DNA from: Streptacidiphilus rugosus AM-16
GTDB taxonomy: Bacteria > Actinomycetota > Actinomycetes > Streptomycetales > Streptomycetaceae
Length of the DNA: 64,000 nt
Direction of reading: 5' to 3'
NCBI RefSeq assembly: GCF_000744655.1
Contig: NZ_JQMJ01000003.1
Coordinates: 434,001-498,000 of the forward strand
Shown here: positions 1 to 7,957 of the stretch, piece by piece
How the letters are laid out: the number at the start of each line of letters is the position of its first letter
How positions within the stretch are numbered: the first letter of the stretch is position 1
Translations under genes and position numbers: made by a program
Notes under the pieces: model-generated
The model's input: the letters and a program-made list of their open reading frames with translations, nothing else
Databases searched by the model: none
What the model was told of the DNA's origin: nothing

Positions 1-170
1 GCGATGGTGAGCTGGTCCGCGTACTCGGTCGCGAGCTCCTCCAGGATCGGGGCGACCTGGCGGCACGGGCCGCACCAGGTGGCCCAGAAGTCGACCAGGA
101 CGGGCTTCTCGCTCTTGAGGACCTCGGCGTCGAAGGTCGCGTCGGTGACGGTGATGGTGGCGCCGGCCAC
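1..170 (-). CDS. trxA: thioredoxin (3' part cut off by the window edge)
   Basis: Small cytoplasmic dithiol protein that reduces protein disulfides and is recharged by the thioredoxin reductase encoded next to it. Only the first 56 or so codons lie in the window. They contain the classical active site A-T-W-C-G-P-C-R, preceded by the beta strand PVLVDFW. The GTG start at 170 is chosen because GAGGAG lies six bases upstream, and the protein then begins [13 protein letters not shown]. It lies 86 bp downstream of trxB on the same strand, so a trxB-trxA transcript driven by the SigR-type promoter at 1296-1321 is likely. The C-terminal half is outside the window. Confidence 0.93.
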   Translation of the reverse strand, partial: MAGATITVTDATFDAEVLKSEKPVLVDFWATWCGPCRQVAPILEELATEYADQLTI

Positions 171-256
171 GGGGGTCTCCTCGGGTTTGCAGGTGCAGGT
201 CGTGTGGTGGTGCGGGGCCCGCTGTCGGGCAGGCGGGCGGCCGTTGGGCCGGTGGG

Positions 257-1225
257 TCAGACCGCGGCGGGCTGCTGCTCGGCCTCGGCATGGGCCAGGG
301 CGGCGAGGTAGCGCTCGGCGTCCAGGGCCGCGGCACAGCCGGTGCCGGCCGCGGTGATCGCCTGACGGTAGGTGTGGTCGACGACGTCGCCCGCGCCGAA
401 GACGCCGGAGACGTTGGTGCGGGTGGACGGCGCGTCCACGCGCAGGTAGCCCTCGTCGTCCAGCTCCAGCTGGCCCTTGAAGAGCTCCGTGCGCGGGTCG
501 TGGCCGACCGCGATGAACAGACCGGTGACGGCCAGCTCACGGGTCTCGCCGGTCTCGGTGTCGTTCAGGGTCACCGAGCTGAGCTTGCCGCCCTCGCTGT
601 GGAGCTCCGCGACCTCGCTGTTCCAGGCGAAGGAGATCTTCGGGTCGTTGAAGGCCCGCTCCTGCATGGTCTTGCTGGCGCGCAGCTCGCCGCGGCGGTG
701 CACAACGGTGACGGACTTGGCGAAGCGCGACAGGAAGGTCGCCTCCTCCATGGCCGTGTCGCCGCCGCCGACGACGGCGATGTCCTGGTCGCGGAAGAAG
801 AAGCCGTCACAGGTAGCGCACCAGGAGACGCCGCGTCCGGAGAGCTCGTCCTCGTGCTCCAGACCGAGCTTGCGGTGCTGCGAGCCGGTGGTGACGATGA
901 CGGCCTTGGCGCGGTGGACCGTTCCCTCGGAGTCGGTGACCGTCTTGATGTCGCCGCTGAGGTCGACCGCGATCACGTCGTCCGGGATCAGCTCGGCGCC
1001 GAAGCGCTCGGCCTGGCTCCGCATGTTGTCCATGAGCTCCGGGCCCATGACGCCGTCGCGGAAGCCGGGGAAGTTCTCGACCTCGGTGGTGTTCATCAGG
1101 GCGCCGCCGGAGGAGACGGAGCCCTCGAAGACCAGGGGCTTCAGCGAGGCACGTGCGGTGTAGAGAGCGGCCGTGTAGCCGGCCGGGCCTGAACCGATGA
1201 TGATCACGTTACGGACGTCGCTCAC
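257..1225 (-). CDS. trxB: thioredoxin reductase (NADPH)
   Basis: Flavoprotein of 322 residues that moves electrons from NADPH through FAD and a Cys pair to thioredoxin. The N-terminal FAD fold has GSGPAGY at about residues 10-16. The redox motif C-A-T-C is near residue 136 in WCATCDG. The NADPH fold [12 protein letters not shown] follows, and the second FAD motif [10 protein letters not shown] is near the C-terminus. The length is normal for the family. The open frame runs further upstream, but GTG at 1225 has AGGAGA four bases before it and gives the expected N-terminus [12 protein letters not shown]. It is followed by trxA. The SigR-type promoter about 70 bp upstream implies induction by thiol-oxidative stress. 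Confidence 0.96.
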   Translation of the reverse strand: MSDVRNVIIIGSGPAGYTAALYTARASLKPLVFEGSVSSGGALMNTTEVENFPGFRDGVMGPELMDNMRSQAERFGAELIPDDVIAVDLSGDIKTVTDSEGTVHRAKAVIVTTGSQHRKLGLEHEDELSGRGVSWCATCDGFFFRDQDIAVVGGGDTAMEEATFLSRFAKSVTVVHRRGELRASKTMQERAFNDPKISFAWNSEVAELHSEGGKLSSVTLNDTETGETRELAVTGLFIAVGHDPRTELFKGQLELDDEGYLRVDAPSTRTNVSGVFGAGDVVDHTYRQAITAAGTGCAAALDAERYLAALAHAEAEQQPAAV

Positions 1226-1295
1226 TGAATCTCCTGAATGCTTCGCACCGGGGCTGAACACTTCAACCTTTGGGCTGCCGGGTTCCACCCCCGTC

Positions 1296-1321
1296 AACGG
1301 TTCCCAAGTGTCTCGCATTCC
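1296..1321 (-). promoter_or_regulatory. SigR-type promoter of trxB-trxA
   Basis: Read on the minus strand, GGAAT (1317-1321) is followed by exactly 18 bases and then GTT (1296-1298). This is the published SigR consensus GGAAT-N18-GTT, and trxBA is a known SigR target in Streptomyces. The element sits between the anti-sigma gene stop (1329) and the trxB start (1225), leaving a 5' UTR of roughly 60 bases. Confidence 0.8.
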
Positions 1322-1328
1322 CGGCGCT

Positions 1329-2375
1329 TCACGCGCGCGGCACCGACTGCTGGAGCAGAACGACCGGAGAAGTGCAGGAGTCCTGGACGAGATACACGTC
1401 CCAGCGGTGCGCCGGATCGTCCTTGTCGGGGTAGAGCAGAGCGAAGACCTCGACACCGAGATAGCGCCCGACCCCCTGGAGCTCGGGGGGCGTGGACTGC
1501 TTCGTGGCGTTCAGGACGCAGGCGGGGGCCGTCGGTTCCGGCGCGGAGGACAGCCTGCCCGCGTCAGGATGCGTCGTCCGGCCCGAGGCCGACGGCGCCG
1601 AGGAGGCGAAGGGCGCTGCGGAACCGTTGGCAGCGGTGGCGCCGGGCCCCCCGGCCGAGTTCATCCGCAGGGTGTGGTCGCGCGCCAGCTGCTGGATCTG
1701 ACCGCTCAGGCCGGCCTGGGTGAACTCGTAGCCGGGCGCCGGGGAGGCGGCGGGGTGAACCGGCCCGGAGACGCTGCCCGCGGCGCTGCTGCTGGCGCCG
1801 CCGTCGATGTCGCCGCCACTGGAGACGGCGAGGCCGATGCCCCCGGCGGCCGCGAAGATCGCCAGTGTGGTCAGGGCCCGGCGCAGCCGTGTCCGGCCGC
1901 GCGAGCGGCCCGCCGGACGGTTGTCCGCCGGACGGCGACTGGACTTCTGCAGGCCTGCCGCGCTGCCGACCGCGTCGTCGTCCGCTGCCACGTCCGTCGC
2001 GTCCGTCGCCGTCACCGCGGGCGCCGGTGCCAGGTTGGCCGCTTCGGCTTCTGCTGCCTCGGCACCACCGGCTTCGGCACCCCCGGCGTCGGCACCCCCG
2101 GCTTCGGCAGTCTCCGCAGCGGCGGGGCGGGCGGCCTCGGCGGCCAGGACGGCGTCGAGGCGTGCGGCGACGTCCTCGGGCATCGGGCCGGGATCGGGTT
2201 CGGCGCCGAGCAGCTCGCGGAGCTCGACCAGGGCGTCGTGGACCTCGCGGCACTCCGGGCAGTCGCCCAGGTGCGCGGTCAGCTCGGCGCTCTCTTCCGC
2301 GGAGAGCAGGCCCTCGATGTGATCGGAGATGAGCTCGGCCTCGGGGTGGGCCGGGTGCACGGTGGACTCGCTCAT
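1329..2375 (-). CDS. anti-sigma factor, zinc-finger type, single membrane span
   Basis: 348-residue partner of the ECF sigma factor encoded just upstream. The N-terminal 50 residues hold a zinc-finger anti-sigma domain with [15 protein letters not shown], the usual H-x3-C-x2-C arrangement. A long Ala/Glu-rich cytosolic linker with repeated GGAEA units follows. One membrane span lies at about residues 167-187 ([20 protein letters not shown]) and an extracytoplasmic domain of about 160 residues follows. Its ATG overlaps the sigma stop as ATGA, so the two are translationally coupled and made in matched amounts. Position next to trxBA corresponds to the sigM locus of Streptomyces. The inducing signal cannot be read from the sequence. 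Confidence 0.85.
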   Translation of the reverse strand: MSESTVHPAHPEAELISDHIEGLLSAEESAELTAHLGDCPECREVHDALVELRELLGAEPDPGPMPEDVAARLDAVLAAEAARPAAAETAEAGGADAGGAEAGGAEAAEAEAANLAPAPAVTATDATDVAADDDAVGSAAGLQKSSRRPADNRPAGRSRGRTRLRRALTTLAIFAAAGGIGLAVSSGGDIDGGASSSAAGSVSGPVHPAASPAPGYEFTQAGLSGQIQQLARDHTLRMNSAGGPGATAANGSAAPFASSAPSASGRTTHPDAGRLSSAPEPTAPACVLNATKQSTPPELQGVGRYLGVEVFALLYPDKDDPAHRWDVYLVQDSCTSPVVLLQQSVPRA

Positions 2376-3112
2376 GCCTTCAGCTCACCTCCTGCTGCCT
2401 GGGTCGCGGTCGCTCCTGCCGATGGGACGTGTCTCCCGGCAGGTGGGTTCCCCTGGTCCCTCGCGTGTCCTCGGGAGTCGCCGGGGTCGGGGTTCCGCCG
2501 TTCAAGATCGCTAACTGTTTCACGTGAAGCATTTAGCGATCTTGGTCCGTCGGCGCCGCGCAGATGGCTCAGATGGGACAGCAACTTCGCTCTCGCCCGT
2601 GCGCAACGGCTCTTCACCGTGCCGACCGGAACGCCGAGCACCTCGGCCGCCTCCGCGACGGGATAGCCCTGCATGTCGACCAGGACCAGCGCGGCCCGCT
2701 GTTCCTGCGGCAGCGTCGACAGCGCCTCCGACAGCTCGCGGCGCAGCTCGCCGCGCTCGACGGAGACGTCCGCGCCCTCGTCGTGGCCGGCCGCCTTCTC
2801 CAGTGCGCTCTCGTCCTCGACCAGGCGGACCCGGCGGGTCGCGGCGCGCCGGGCGCGGTCCAGGCAGGCGTTGACGACGATCCGGTGCAGCCAGGTGGTG
2901 ACCGCCGAGCGGCCCTGGAAGGTGTGGGCGGAGCGGAAGGCCGAGATCATCGCGTCCTGGACGGCGTCCGCGGCCTCCTCCCGGTCGCCGAGGGTGCGCA
3001 CGGCGACGGCCCAGAGCCGGTCCCGGTGGCGGCGGACCAGCTCGCCGAAGGCGTCGGGATCGCCCTCCAGATGGCGACGCAGCAACTCCGCGTCCTCGAC
3101 CGGCTCGGTCAC
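2372..3112 (-). CDS. ECF RNA polymerase sigma factor (SigM-position)
   Basis: 246-residue extracytoplasmic-function sigma factor. Region 2 is DAFGELVRRHRDRLWAVAVRTLGDREEAADAVQDAMISAFR, and region 4 is LPQEQRAALVLVDMQGYPVAEAAEVLGVPVGTVKSRCARARAKL. After region 4 there is an unusual 70-residue hydrophilic tail. Part of that tail (SLNASRETVSDL) is encoded by a parS-like palindrome at 2503-2544. GTG at 3112 is preferred because GGAGG precedes it by five bases; GTG at 3124 is possible. The stop overlaps the anti-sigma ATG. Upstream trxBA and downstream pseudokinase/murJ match the Streptomyces sigM neighbourhood. Confidence 0.88.
   Translation of the reverse strand: MTEPVEDAELLRRHLEGDPDAFGELVRRHRDRLWAVAVRTLGDREEAADAVQDAMISAFRSAHTFQGRSAVTTWLHRIVVNACLDRARRAATRRVRLVEDESALEKAAGHDEGADVSVERGELRRELSEALSTLPQEQRAALVLVDMQGYPVAEAAEVLGVPVGTVKSRCARARAKLLSHLSHLRGADGPRSLNASRETVSDLERRNPDPGDSRGHARDQGNPPAGRHVPSAGATATQAAGGELKA
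2503..2544. other. extended parS-type palindrome, site 1
   Basis: A 42-bp palindrome with 19 of 21 base pairs matched, centred between 2523 and 2524. Its 16-bp core (2516-2531) is TGTTTCACGTGAAGCA, one change from the ParB-binding consensus core GTTTCACGTGAAAC. Both arms carry AAGATCGCTAA and its complement. It lies inside the 3' coding part of the sigma-factor gene. parAB normally sits just to the left of trxA in Streptomyces, so a chromosome-partition site is expected here. Confidence 0.8.
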
Positions 3113-3285
3113 CCTGCCCTCCACCCCCTCGGCGTCATCGGGACGTCCGTACGAAAGTCGGGGTCAAGCCTGCCATCCCGGAGGTGTCCGCGTCAGCCCG
3201 CTGTCTCGATCAGTGGCTGTGACGAAGAGCCCAGGCAACGGGCGGCGGACCGGCCCCGACCGGTCCGCCGGGGCCCGGCCCGCTG

Positions 3286-5406
3286 TCAGCCGAAGACCTG
3301 GATCTCGGAGATGCCGCCCCGGAAGTGCCCGGCCTCCGTGGGGTCCGGCGGCAGCGAGGTGACGTGGACCAGGATGTAGCGGGTCTTCACCGGGGTGGCC
3401 AGCACACCGCTGTCCAGCGCGGTGCCGGAGAGCAGTCCGCTGTTGCTGATGCGCTGGCTGAAGCCGCCCAGGTCCGCCGGAGGGGTGGCGCCGGAGGCGT
3501 CGCCGGGCGCGGCCAGGATCTCCATGGTCTGCCCCGACGTCGGGATGGTGACCTTGACCTCGGAGACGCTCTGGACGCTGCCCAGGTCGACCAGGATGCC
3601 GCTGCCGTCCTTGCGAGGGGGCAGGTTTCCGAAGTTGGCGTAGCCCTGGTAGCTGGAGGTGGTCCAGGCGGTGGTCGGGTTGCCGTCCGCGGCCAGGCTC
3701 GCCTGGTTGCCCGCTATCGCCTCCGCCAGCGGGGAGAACTCCGTCGCCCCGGCGATCGTCAGCCGCTTGAGCGCGGGATGGCTCGCGCCGCCGTCGCCCG
3801 GGTGGTGGCCCGTGGTGCCCTGGTCGAGCTGGGTGTTGCCGGTGCTGGGGTTGGTCGGGGACATCAGCGCCTCGGCGGTGCCCCAGCTGCCCAGTCCGAT
3901 GGCGCCCAGCACGACCAGGGAGACGACCCACTTGAGTGCCTTGCCGGAGCGTCCCGGCAGGGCCGGTGGCAGCGGCCGGGCGGCAGTGGCGGTCGGTCCA
4001 CCGGGACCGCCGTGCGCGCCGCCGTGCGGGCCGGAGGCGGCCCCGGCCGACGCGGCGGGCTGCTGTCCGGCCGGACGGTGGGTCGGGTAGCTGGGCAGGA
4101 CCAGGGGCTCGGGAGCCGGCTGGCGGACCTTCGGCAGCGCCGCGACGGCCTTGGCCAGGTCCTGCGGTGTGGTGATCGGTTCCAGCTTGCCGCCCGGCTC
4201 CGCGCAGAGGGTGCGCGCGGTGAGGTCGGACAGGCCACGGTTCACACCGGCCCTGACCCGCTCGGCCGGAACGGTGCCGAGGCTGCGCGGCAGGCCCTGC
4301 AGCCCGTACCGGTCCTCCGGGTAGGGCCAGCGGTGCGTGAGGGCGGCGAAGAGCAGGGTGCCGATCGCGCGGGTGTCCTGGAGCGCGGCGTCGGCGCTGT
4401 CCTCGGGGTCGAGTCCGCGCAGCGCCGCGTTCACGGCGATGCCGTCGATCCGGTACTGGCCGCTGTCCGTGCGCAGCACGGAGGCGGGCGTGAGCCGCAG
4501 ATGGGCCAGGCCGCGCCGGTGGGCGGCGGCCAGCGCGTCGGCCAGCTGACGCACCAACTGGTAGGCGTCGTAAGCCTCCAGCGGCTCCTCGAGGAGCAGC
4601 TTGTCGAGGCCGGTCGCGTCGGGCAGCCACTCGCGGACGATGTAGACGATCCCGCCGTCCTCGACCGCGTCCAGCACCTGCACGAAGCGCGGATCGCCCA
4701 GGAGGGCGGCCTGGCGGGCGGCGGCGAGCGTCGCCTTGGCCCGCGGATGACCGGCGGAGAGCAGGTGGACGCCGACGGCTCGGCGAAGCTTCTCGTCCGT
4801 GGCGCGCCAGGAACTGAACACGCCCGCCTGGGTGATGCACTCCTCCAGCCGGTAGCGGGAGGCGATCCGGTCGCCGCTGTGGCGCTCGGGGGCGGAGGGC
4901 AGCGGGGCGGCCGCCCCTGGCGCGGCGGTCTTGTCGGCGGTCTCTTCCGGGGTCGCCGCGGCGGCGGGCGCGGTGGCGTCGCTCCCGTCGGCGGGCTCGG
5001 GCTCGGAATCTGCGGCGGCCTCCGACGCGGGGGCATCGGCCGCTTCTTCTTCTTCGGCCGGCTTGTCGTCGGTCGGCTCCACCGGGGTCGACGCGCCGGC
5101 CGGCTTCTGTTCGCGCGGCTTCTCGTCGGTCGGCTCTTCGGCCTCGCCCTCCGCCGCTTCGGCCGCCGACGCCCCTGCCGTCGGGTCCGCCGACGCCTCT
5201 GCCGCGGTGTCGCGTCGCGCTTCAGCGCGCTTCCCGAACACGGCAGTTGGTTCGTCGTCAGGAGGGGTGTCCGCGGCGGCCAGTTCGGCCGCCAGCGCTG
5301 CGGCGGACAGTGGCGCGGTCGACTCCGCCGCCCTGTCCGTCGGCTTCTCGTCCGCCCGAGGGCCGCCCGTGGTCGTCCCCACGGCCGTCTCGCTGCGCTC
5401 TGCCAC
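3286..5406 (-). CDS. membrane pseudokinase with extracytoplasmic discoidin-like domain (MurJ partner)
   Basis: 706 residues. The first 190 are an Ala/Glu/Pro-rich acidic linker. A protein-kinase fold (RIASRYRLEECITQAG to about residue 430) follows, then one membrane span (WVVSLVVLGAIGLGSWG) and a 170-residue external domain resembling an F5/8-type carbohydrate-binding module (LAADGNPTTAWTTSSYQGY, ILVDLGSVQSVSEVKVTIP). The catalytic loop reads HLRLTPASVL instead of HRDLKPxN, and the DFG position reads IDG, so it should not phosphorylate. In mycobacteria an equivalent pseudokinase and external domain are fused to MurJ (MviN) and recruit FhaA; here they are a separate gene beside murJ. GTG at 5406 has GGGGAGG ten bases upstream. 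The gene-track start at 5445 lacks such a site. Confidence 0.8.
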   Translation of the reverse strand: MAERSETAVGTTTGGPRADEKPTDRAAESTAPLSAAALAAELAAADTPPDDEPTAVFGKRAEARRDTAAEASADPTAGASAAEAAEGEAEEPTDEKPREQKPAGASTPVEPTDDKPAEEEEAADAPASEAAADSEPEPADGSDATAPAAAATPEETADKTAAPGAAAPLPSAPERHSGDRIASRYRLEECITQAGVFSSWRATDEKLRRAVGVHLLSAGHPRAKATLAAARQAALLGDPRFVQVLDAVEDGGIVYIVREWLPDATGLDKLLLEEPLEAYDAYQLVRQLADALAAAHRRGLAHLRLTPASVLRTDSGQYRIDGIAVNAALRGLDPEDSADAALQDTRAIGTLLFAALTHRWPYPEDRYGLQGLPRSLGTVPAERVRAGVNRGLSDLTARTLCAEPGGKLEPITTPQDLAKAVAALPKVRQPAPEPLVLPSYPTHRPAGQQPAASAGAASGPHGGAHGGPGGPTATAARPLPPALPGRSGKALKWVVSLVVLGAIGLGSWGTAEALMSPTNPSTGNTQLDQGTTGHHPGDGGASHPALKRLTIAGATEFSPLAEAIAGNQASLAADGNPTTAWTTSSYQGYANFGNLPPRKDGSGILVDLGSVQSVSEVKVTIPTSGQTMEILAAPGDASGATPPADLGGFSQRISNSGLLSGTALDSGVLATPVKTRYILVHVTSLPPDPTEAGHFRGGISEIQVFG

Positions 5407-5545
5407 CGTTGTCCTGCCTCCCCAAACCGCACTGCCATCGATCATGTTCCGAGCCCACGATCAATTGTGCCAACTCGCTCCCCCAGGTACGACCGTCGGA
5501 GGGGCACCTTGGTTGCTCTGGTGAGCCGAATCGTGCGGTAGGTCC

Positions 5546-7849
5546 TCAGCGTCCGATTTTCGCGCGAACCATGCCGAGAAGCGAGTTGAGCTCCTCGATG
5601 CGCATCCGCTGCGCGATCACGACGAAGAGGGCCAGCTGGGCCAGCCCGCCCACCGCGACGGCGGCGATGCCGCCGACACGGCCGTGGCCCGCCACGTCCA
5701 GCACCGCGAAGCAGAGACCCGCGCCGACCAGGGCCGGCACGATGCTCGCGCCGACGAGCTTCGTGTAGGTCTGCTTGATCCGCTGACCGTCGAGGTCGCC
5801 GATCCGGCGGCGCAGTCGCGGCACCGCCACCATCAGGCCCACCACGTAGGCGAGGCCGTAGACGAAGGCCATGCCGGTGACCGCCCACTTCGAGGGGAGC
5901 AGGCCGTAGCAGATGACCGAGAGGAGCGCCTGGCTGACGGCGACCCAGACCGTGTTGTAGAAGGGCGTCCGGGTGTCCTCGTACGCGTAGAAGCCGCGCA
6001 GCAGCACGTACTGCGCGGAGTACGGGATCAGCCCGAGCGCGAAGGCGGAGACCATGTAGCCGATCGACACGTTGTTGTAGATCAGCGCGCCGATGGCAGG
6101 ACCGAGAGCGAGGAAGGCGAAGGACGCCGGGACGATCGCCACGGCGGAGGTGCGCAGACCGTAGGAGAGGTCGTCGCGCACCGCCGTGCCGTCCTCGTCG
6201 GCCGCGGCCCGCGAGATGCGCGGCAGCACCGCGCTCATGATCGAGACGGTGATGACGGCCTGCGGCAGCTGCCAGATCAGCAGGGCGTTCTGGTAGGCGG
6301 CCAGACCCTTGCCGCTGTCGCCCGACGCGACACCGGCGGCGGTGGCGAGCTGGGTGACGACCAGGAAGCCGACCTGGTTGGCGAGCACGAAGAGGAAGGT
6401 CCACTTGGCGAGCTTGGCCGCGTGCCCGAGCCCGTGGCCGCGCCAGTCGAAGCGCGGCCGGAAGCGCAGGCCCGCGCGGCGCAGGTAGGGCAGCATCGCC
6501 AGCGACTGCACGACCAGGCCGAGCAGCGTGCCGATGCCGAGCAGCCGGATGCCCGCCGCGGGGATCGCCATGTGGCCCGGCTCGCCCATGTGGGTGCTGG
6601 TCCACGGTCCGTAGACCCAGATGAACATCGAGAAGGTGAAGATGATGACGATGTTGTTGAGGACCGGGGTCCACATCATCGGGCCGAACTTGCCGCGCGC
6701 GTTCAGGATCTGGCCCATCACCACGTGCAGACCCATGAAGAAGATCGTCGGCAGGCAGTAGCGGGCCAGGGCGACGGTCGCGTCCGCCGACTCGGGGGTC
6801 GACATCGCGGTGTTGGAGACCATCCGCACCAGCAGCGGGGCGGCCACCACGGTCACCAGGACCACGAGTCCGAGGCCGACGACGACCAGGGTCAGGAGTC
6901 TGTTGGCGTAGGCCTCGCCCTCGTCCTCGTCGTTCTTCATGCTGCGGACCAGCTGCGGCACGAACACCGCGTTCAGGGCTCCGCCGCCGACGAGGATGTA
7001 GAGCATGGTGGGCAGCGTGTTGGCCACGCTGTAGTTGTCGCCCAGCGTCGCGACGCCGATCGCGGCCGCGATGATCATCGTGCGCAGGAAGCCGGTGCCG
7101 CGCGAGACGAGGGTGCCCGCCGCCATGATCGCGCTGGAGTTGAGGATGCTCGCGACCTTGCCCTTGGGCGCGGCCGCCTCGGTCGCGGCCGAGGCGTCGG
7201 CCGAACCCGCGCCGGCCGGGTCCTCGCCGGAGCGCTGCGGCAGATCGGCCGGGACCAGCAGCGGGATGGTGCTGGTGGCCTCGGCCACCGAGTCGCCGCC
7301 GGCCTCGCCGTAGAGGCTGGGTCCGCTGTCGCGGAAGAGGAAGTCGTAGGCCGCGTCCTGCTCGTGCTGCTGCCGCGCCTGGGCCTGCTCGCGCGCCTGC
7401 TGGCGCCGTCCGGCCCCGCTGATCAGCTCGTCGACGCCGACGTACGGCTGCTCCTCGCCGCCCGGCTGCTCCGGCCAGGGGCTGTGCCCCGACTGCTGCG
7501 GCGGAAGCGGCTGGCCCTGCGGAGGCTGAGGGTGCTGAGGAGGCTGGGGGTGCTGCTGCGGGTCGTGGTAGGCCTGGCTGAAGCCCTGGGGCTGGTGTGG
7601 CTGCTGGTACGGCTGCTGCGGGTGTGGCTGCTGGTACGGCGCGTACTGCGGCTGCGGGGCGTCCACGGCCGGGCCCGTGTGGGACTGGGCCTCGAAGGGC
7701 CGGGCGTCGAAGCTCTGCTGGTCGTACGGCTGCGCCTGCCCGTAGGGGTCCGTCGCGTAGGGATCGTGCGCATAGGTCTGATCCAGGTACGGATCAGGCG
7801 CATGCCCGTCGCTGCCCTGCGGGGTCCTGCCGTCGCGCGGCGCGCTCAT
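5546..7849 (-). CDS. murJ: lipid II flippase MurJ (MviN)
   Basis: 767-residue polytopic membrane protein of the MOP superfamily that moves lipid-linked peptidoglycan precursor to the outer face. About 220 N-terminal residues are a cytosolic Gln/Pro/Tyr-rich extension (repeats such as YQQPHQPQ). The flippase core then starts at ILNSSAIMAAGTLVSRGTGFLRTMIIAAAIG and contains about 14 spans, including MLYILVGGGALNAVFVPQLV. ATG 7849 has GGAGAG before it. The pseudokinase gene follows downstream on the same strand, and the DUF6049 gene lies 108 bp upstream, also on the minus strand, so one transcript is possible. The Gln-rich extension is typical of actinomycete forms. Confidence 0.92.
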   Translation of the reverse strand: MSAPRDGRTPQGSDGHAPDPYLDQTYAHDPYATDPYGQAQPYDQQSFDARPFEAQSHTGPAVDAPQPQYAPYQQPHPQQPYQQPHQPQGFSQAYHDPQQHPQPPQHPQPPQGQPLPPQQSGHSPWPEQPGGEEQPYVGVDELISGAGRRQQAREQAQARQQHEQDAAYDFLFRDSGPSLYGEAGGDSVAEATSTIPLLVPADLPQRSGEDPAGAGSADASAATEAAAPKGKVASILNSSAIMAAGTLVSRGTGFLRTMIIAAAIGVATLGDNYSVANTLPTMLYILVGGGALNAVFVPQLVRSMKNDEDEGEAYANRLLTLVVVGLGLVVLVTVVAAPLLVRMVSNTAMSTPESADATVALARYCLPTIFFMGLHVVMGQILNARGKFGPMMWTPVLNNIVIIFTFSMFIWVYGPWTSTHMGEPGHMAIPAAGIRLLGIGTLLGLVVQSLAMLPYLRRAGLRFRPRFDWRGHGLGHAAKLAKWTFLFVLANQVGFLVVTQLATAAGVASGDSGKGLAAYQNALLIWQLPQAVITVSIMSAVLPRISRAAADEDGTAVRDDLSYGLRTSAVAIVPASFAFLALGPAIGALIYNNVSIGYMVSAFALGLIPYSAQYVLLRGFYAYEDTRTPFYNTVWVAVSQALLSVICYGLLPSKWAVTGMAFVYGLAYVVGLMVAVPRLRRRIGDLDGQRIKQTYTKLVGASIVPALVGAGLCFAVLDVAGHGRVGGIAAVAVGGLAQLALFVVIAQRMRIEELNSLLGMVRAKIGR

Positions 7850-7957
7850 GCGTCTCTCTCCGGATCGATGCGTTCCAGTGCCCGTAGCGGGATGCCAGGT
7901 TCCAGATTCCAGGTGCCAGGTGCCTACCCTCTCACCTCTCGGACGCCCTACGGCGTC

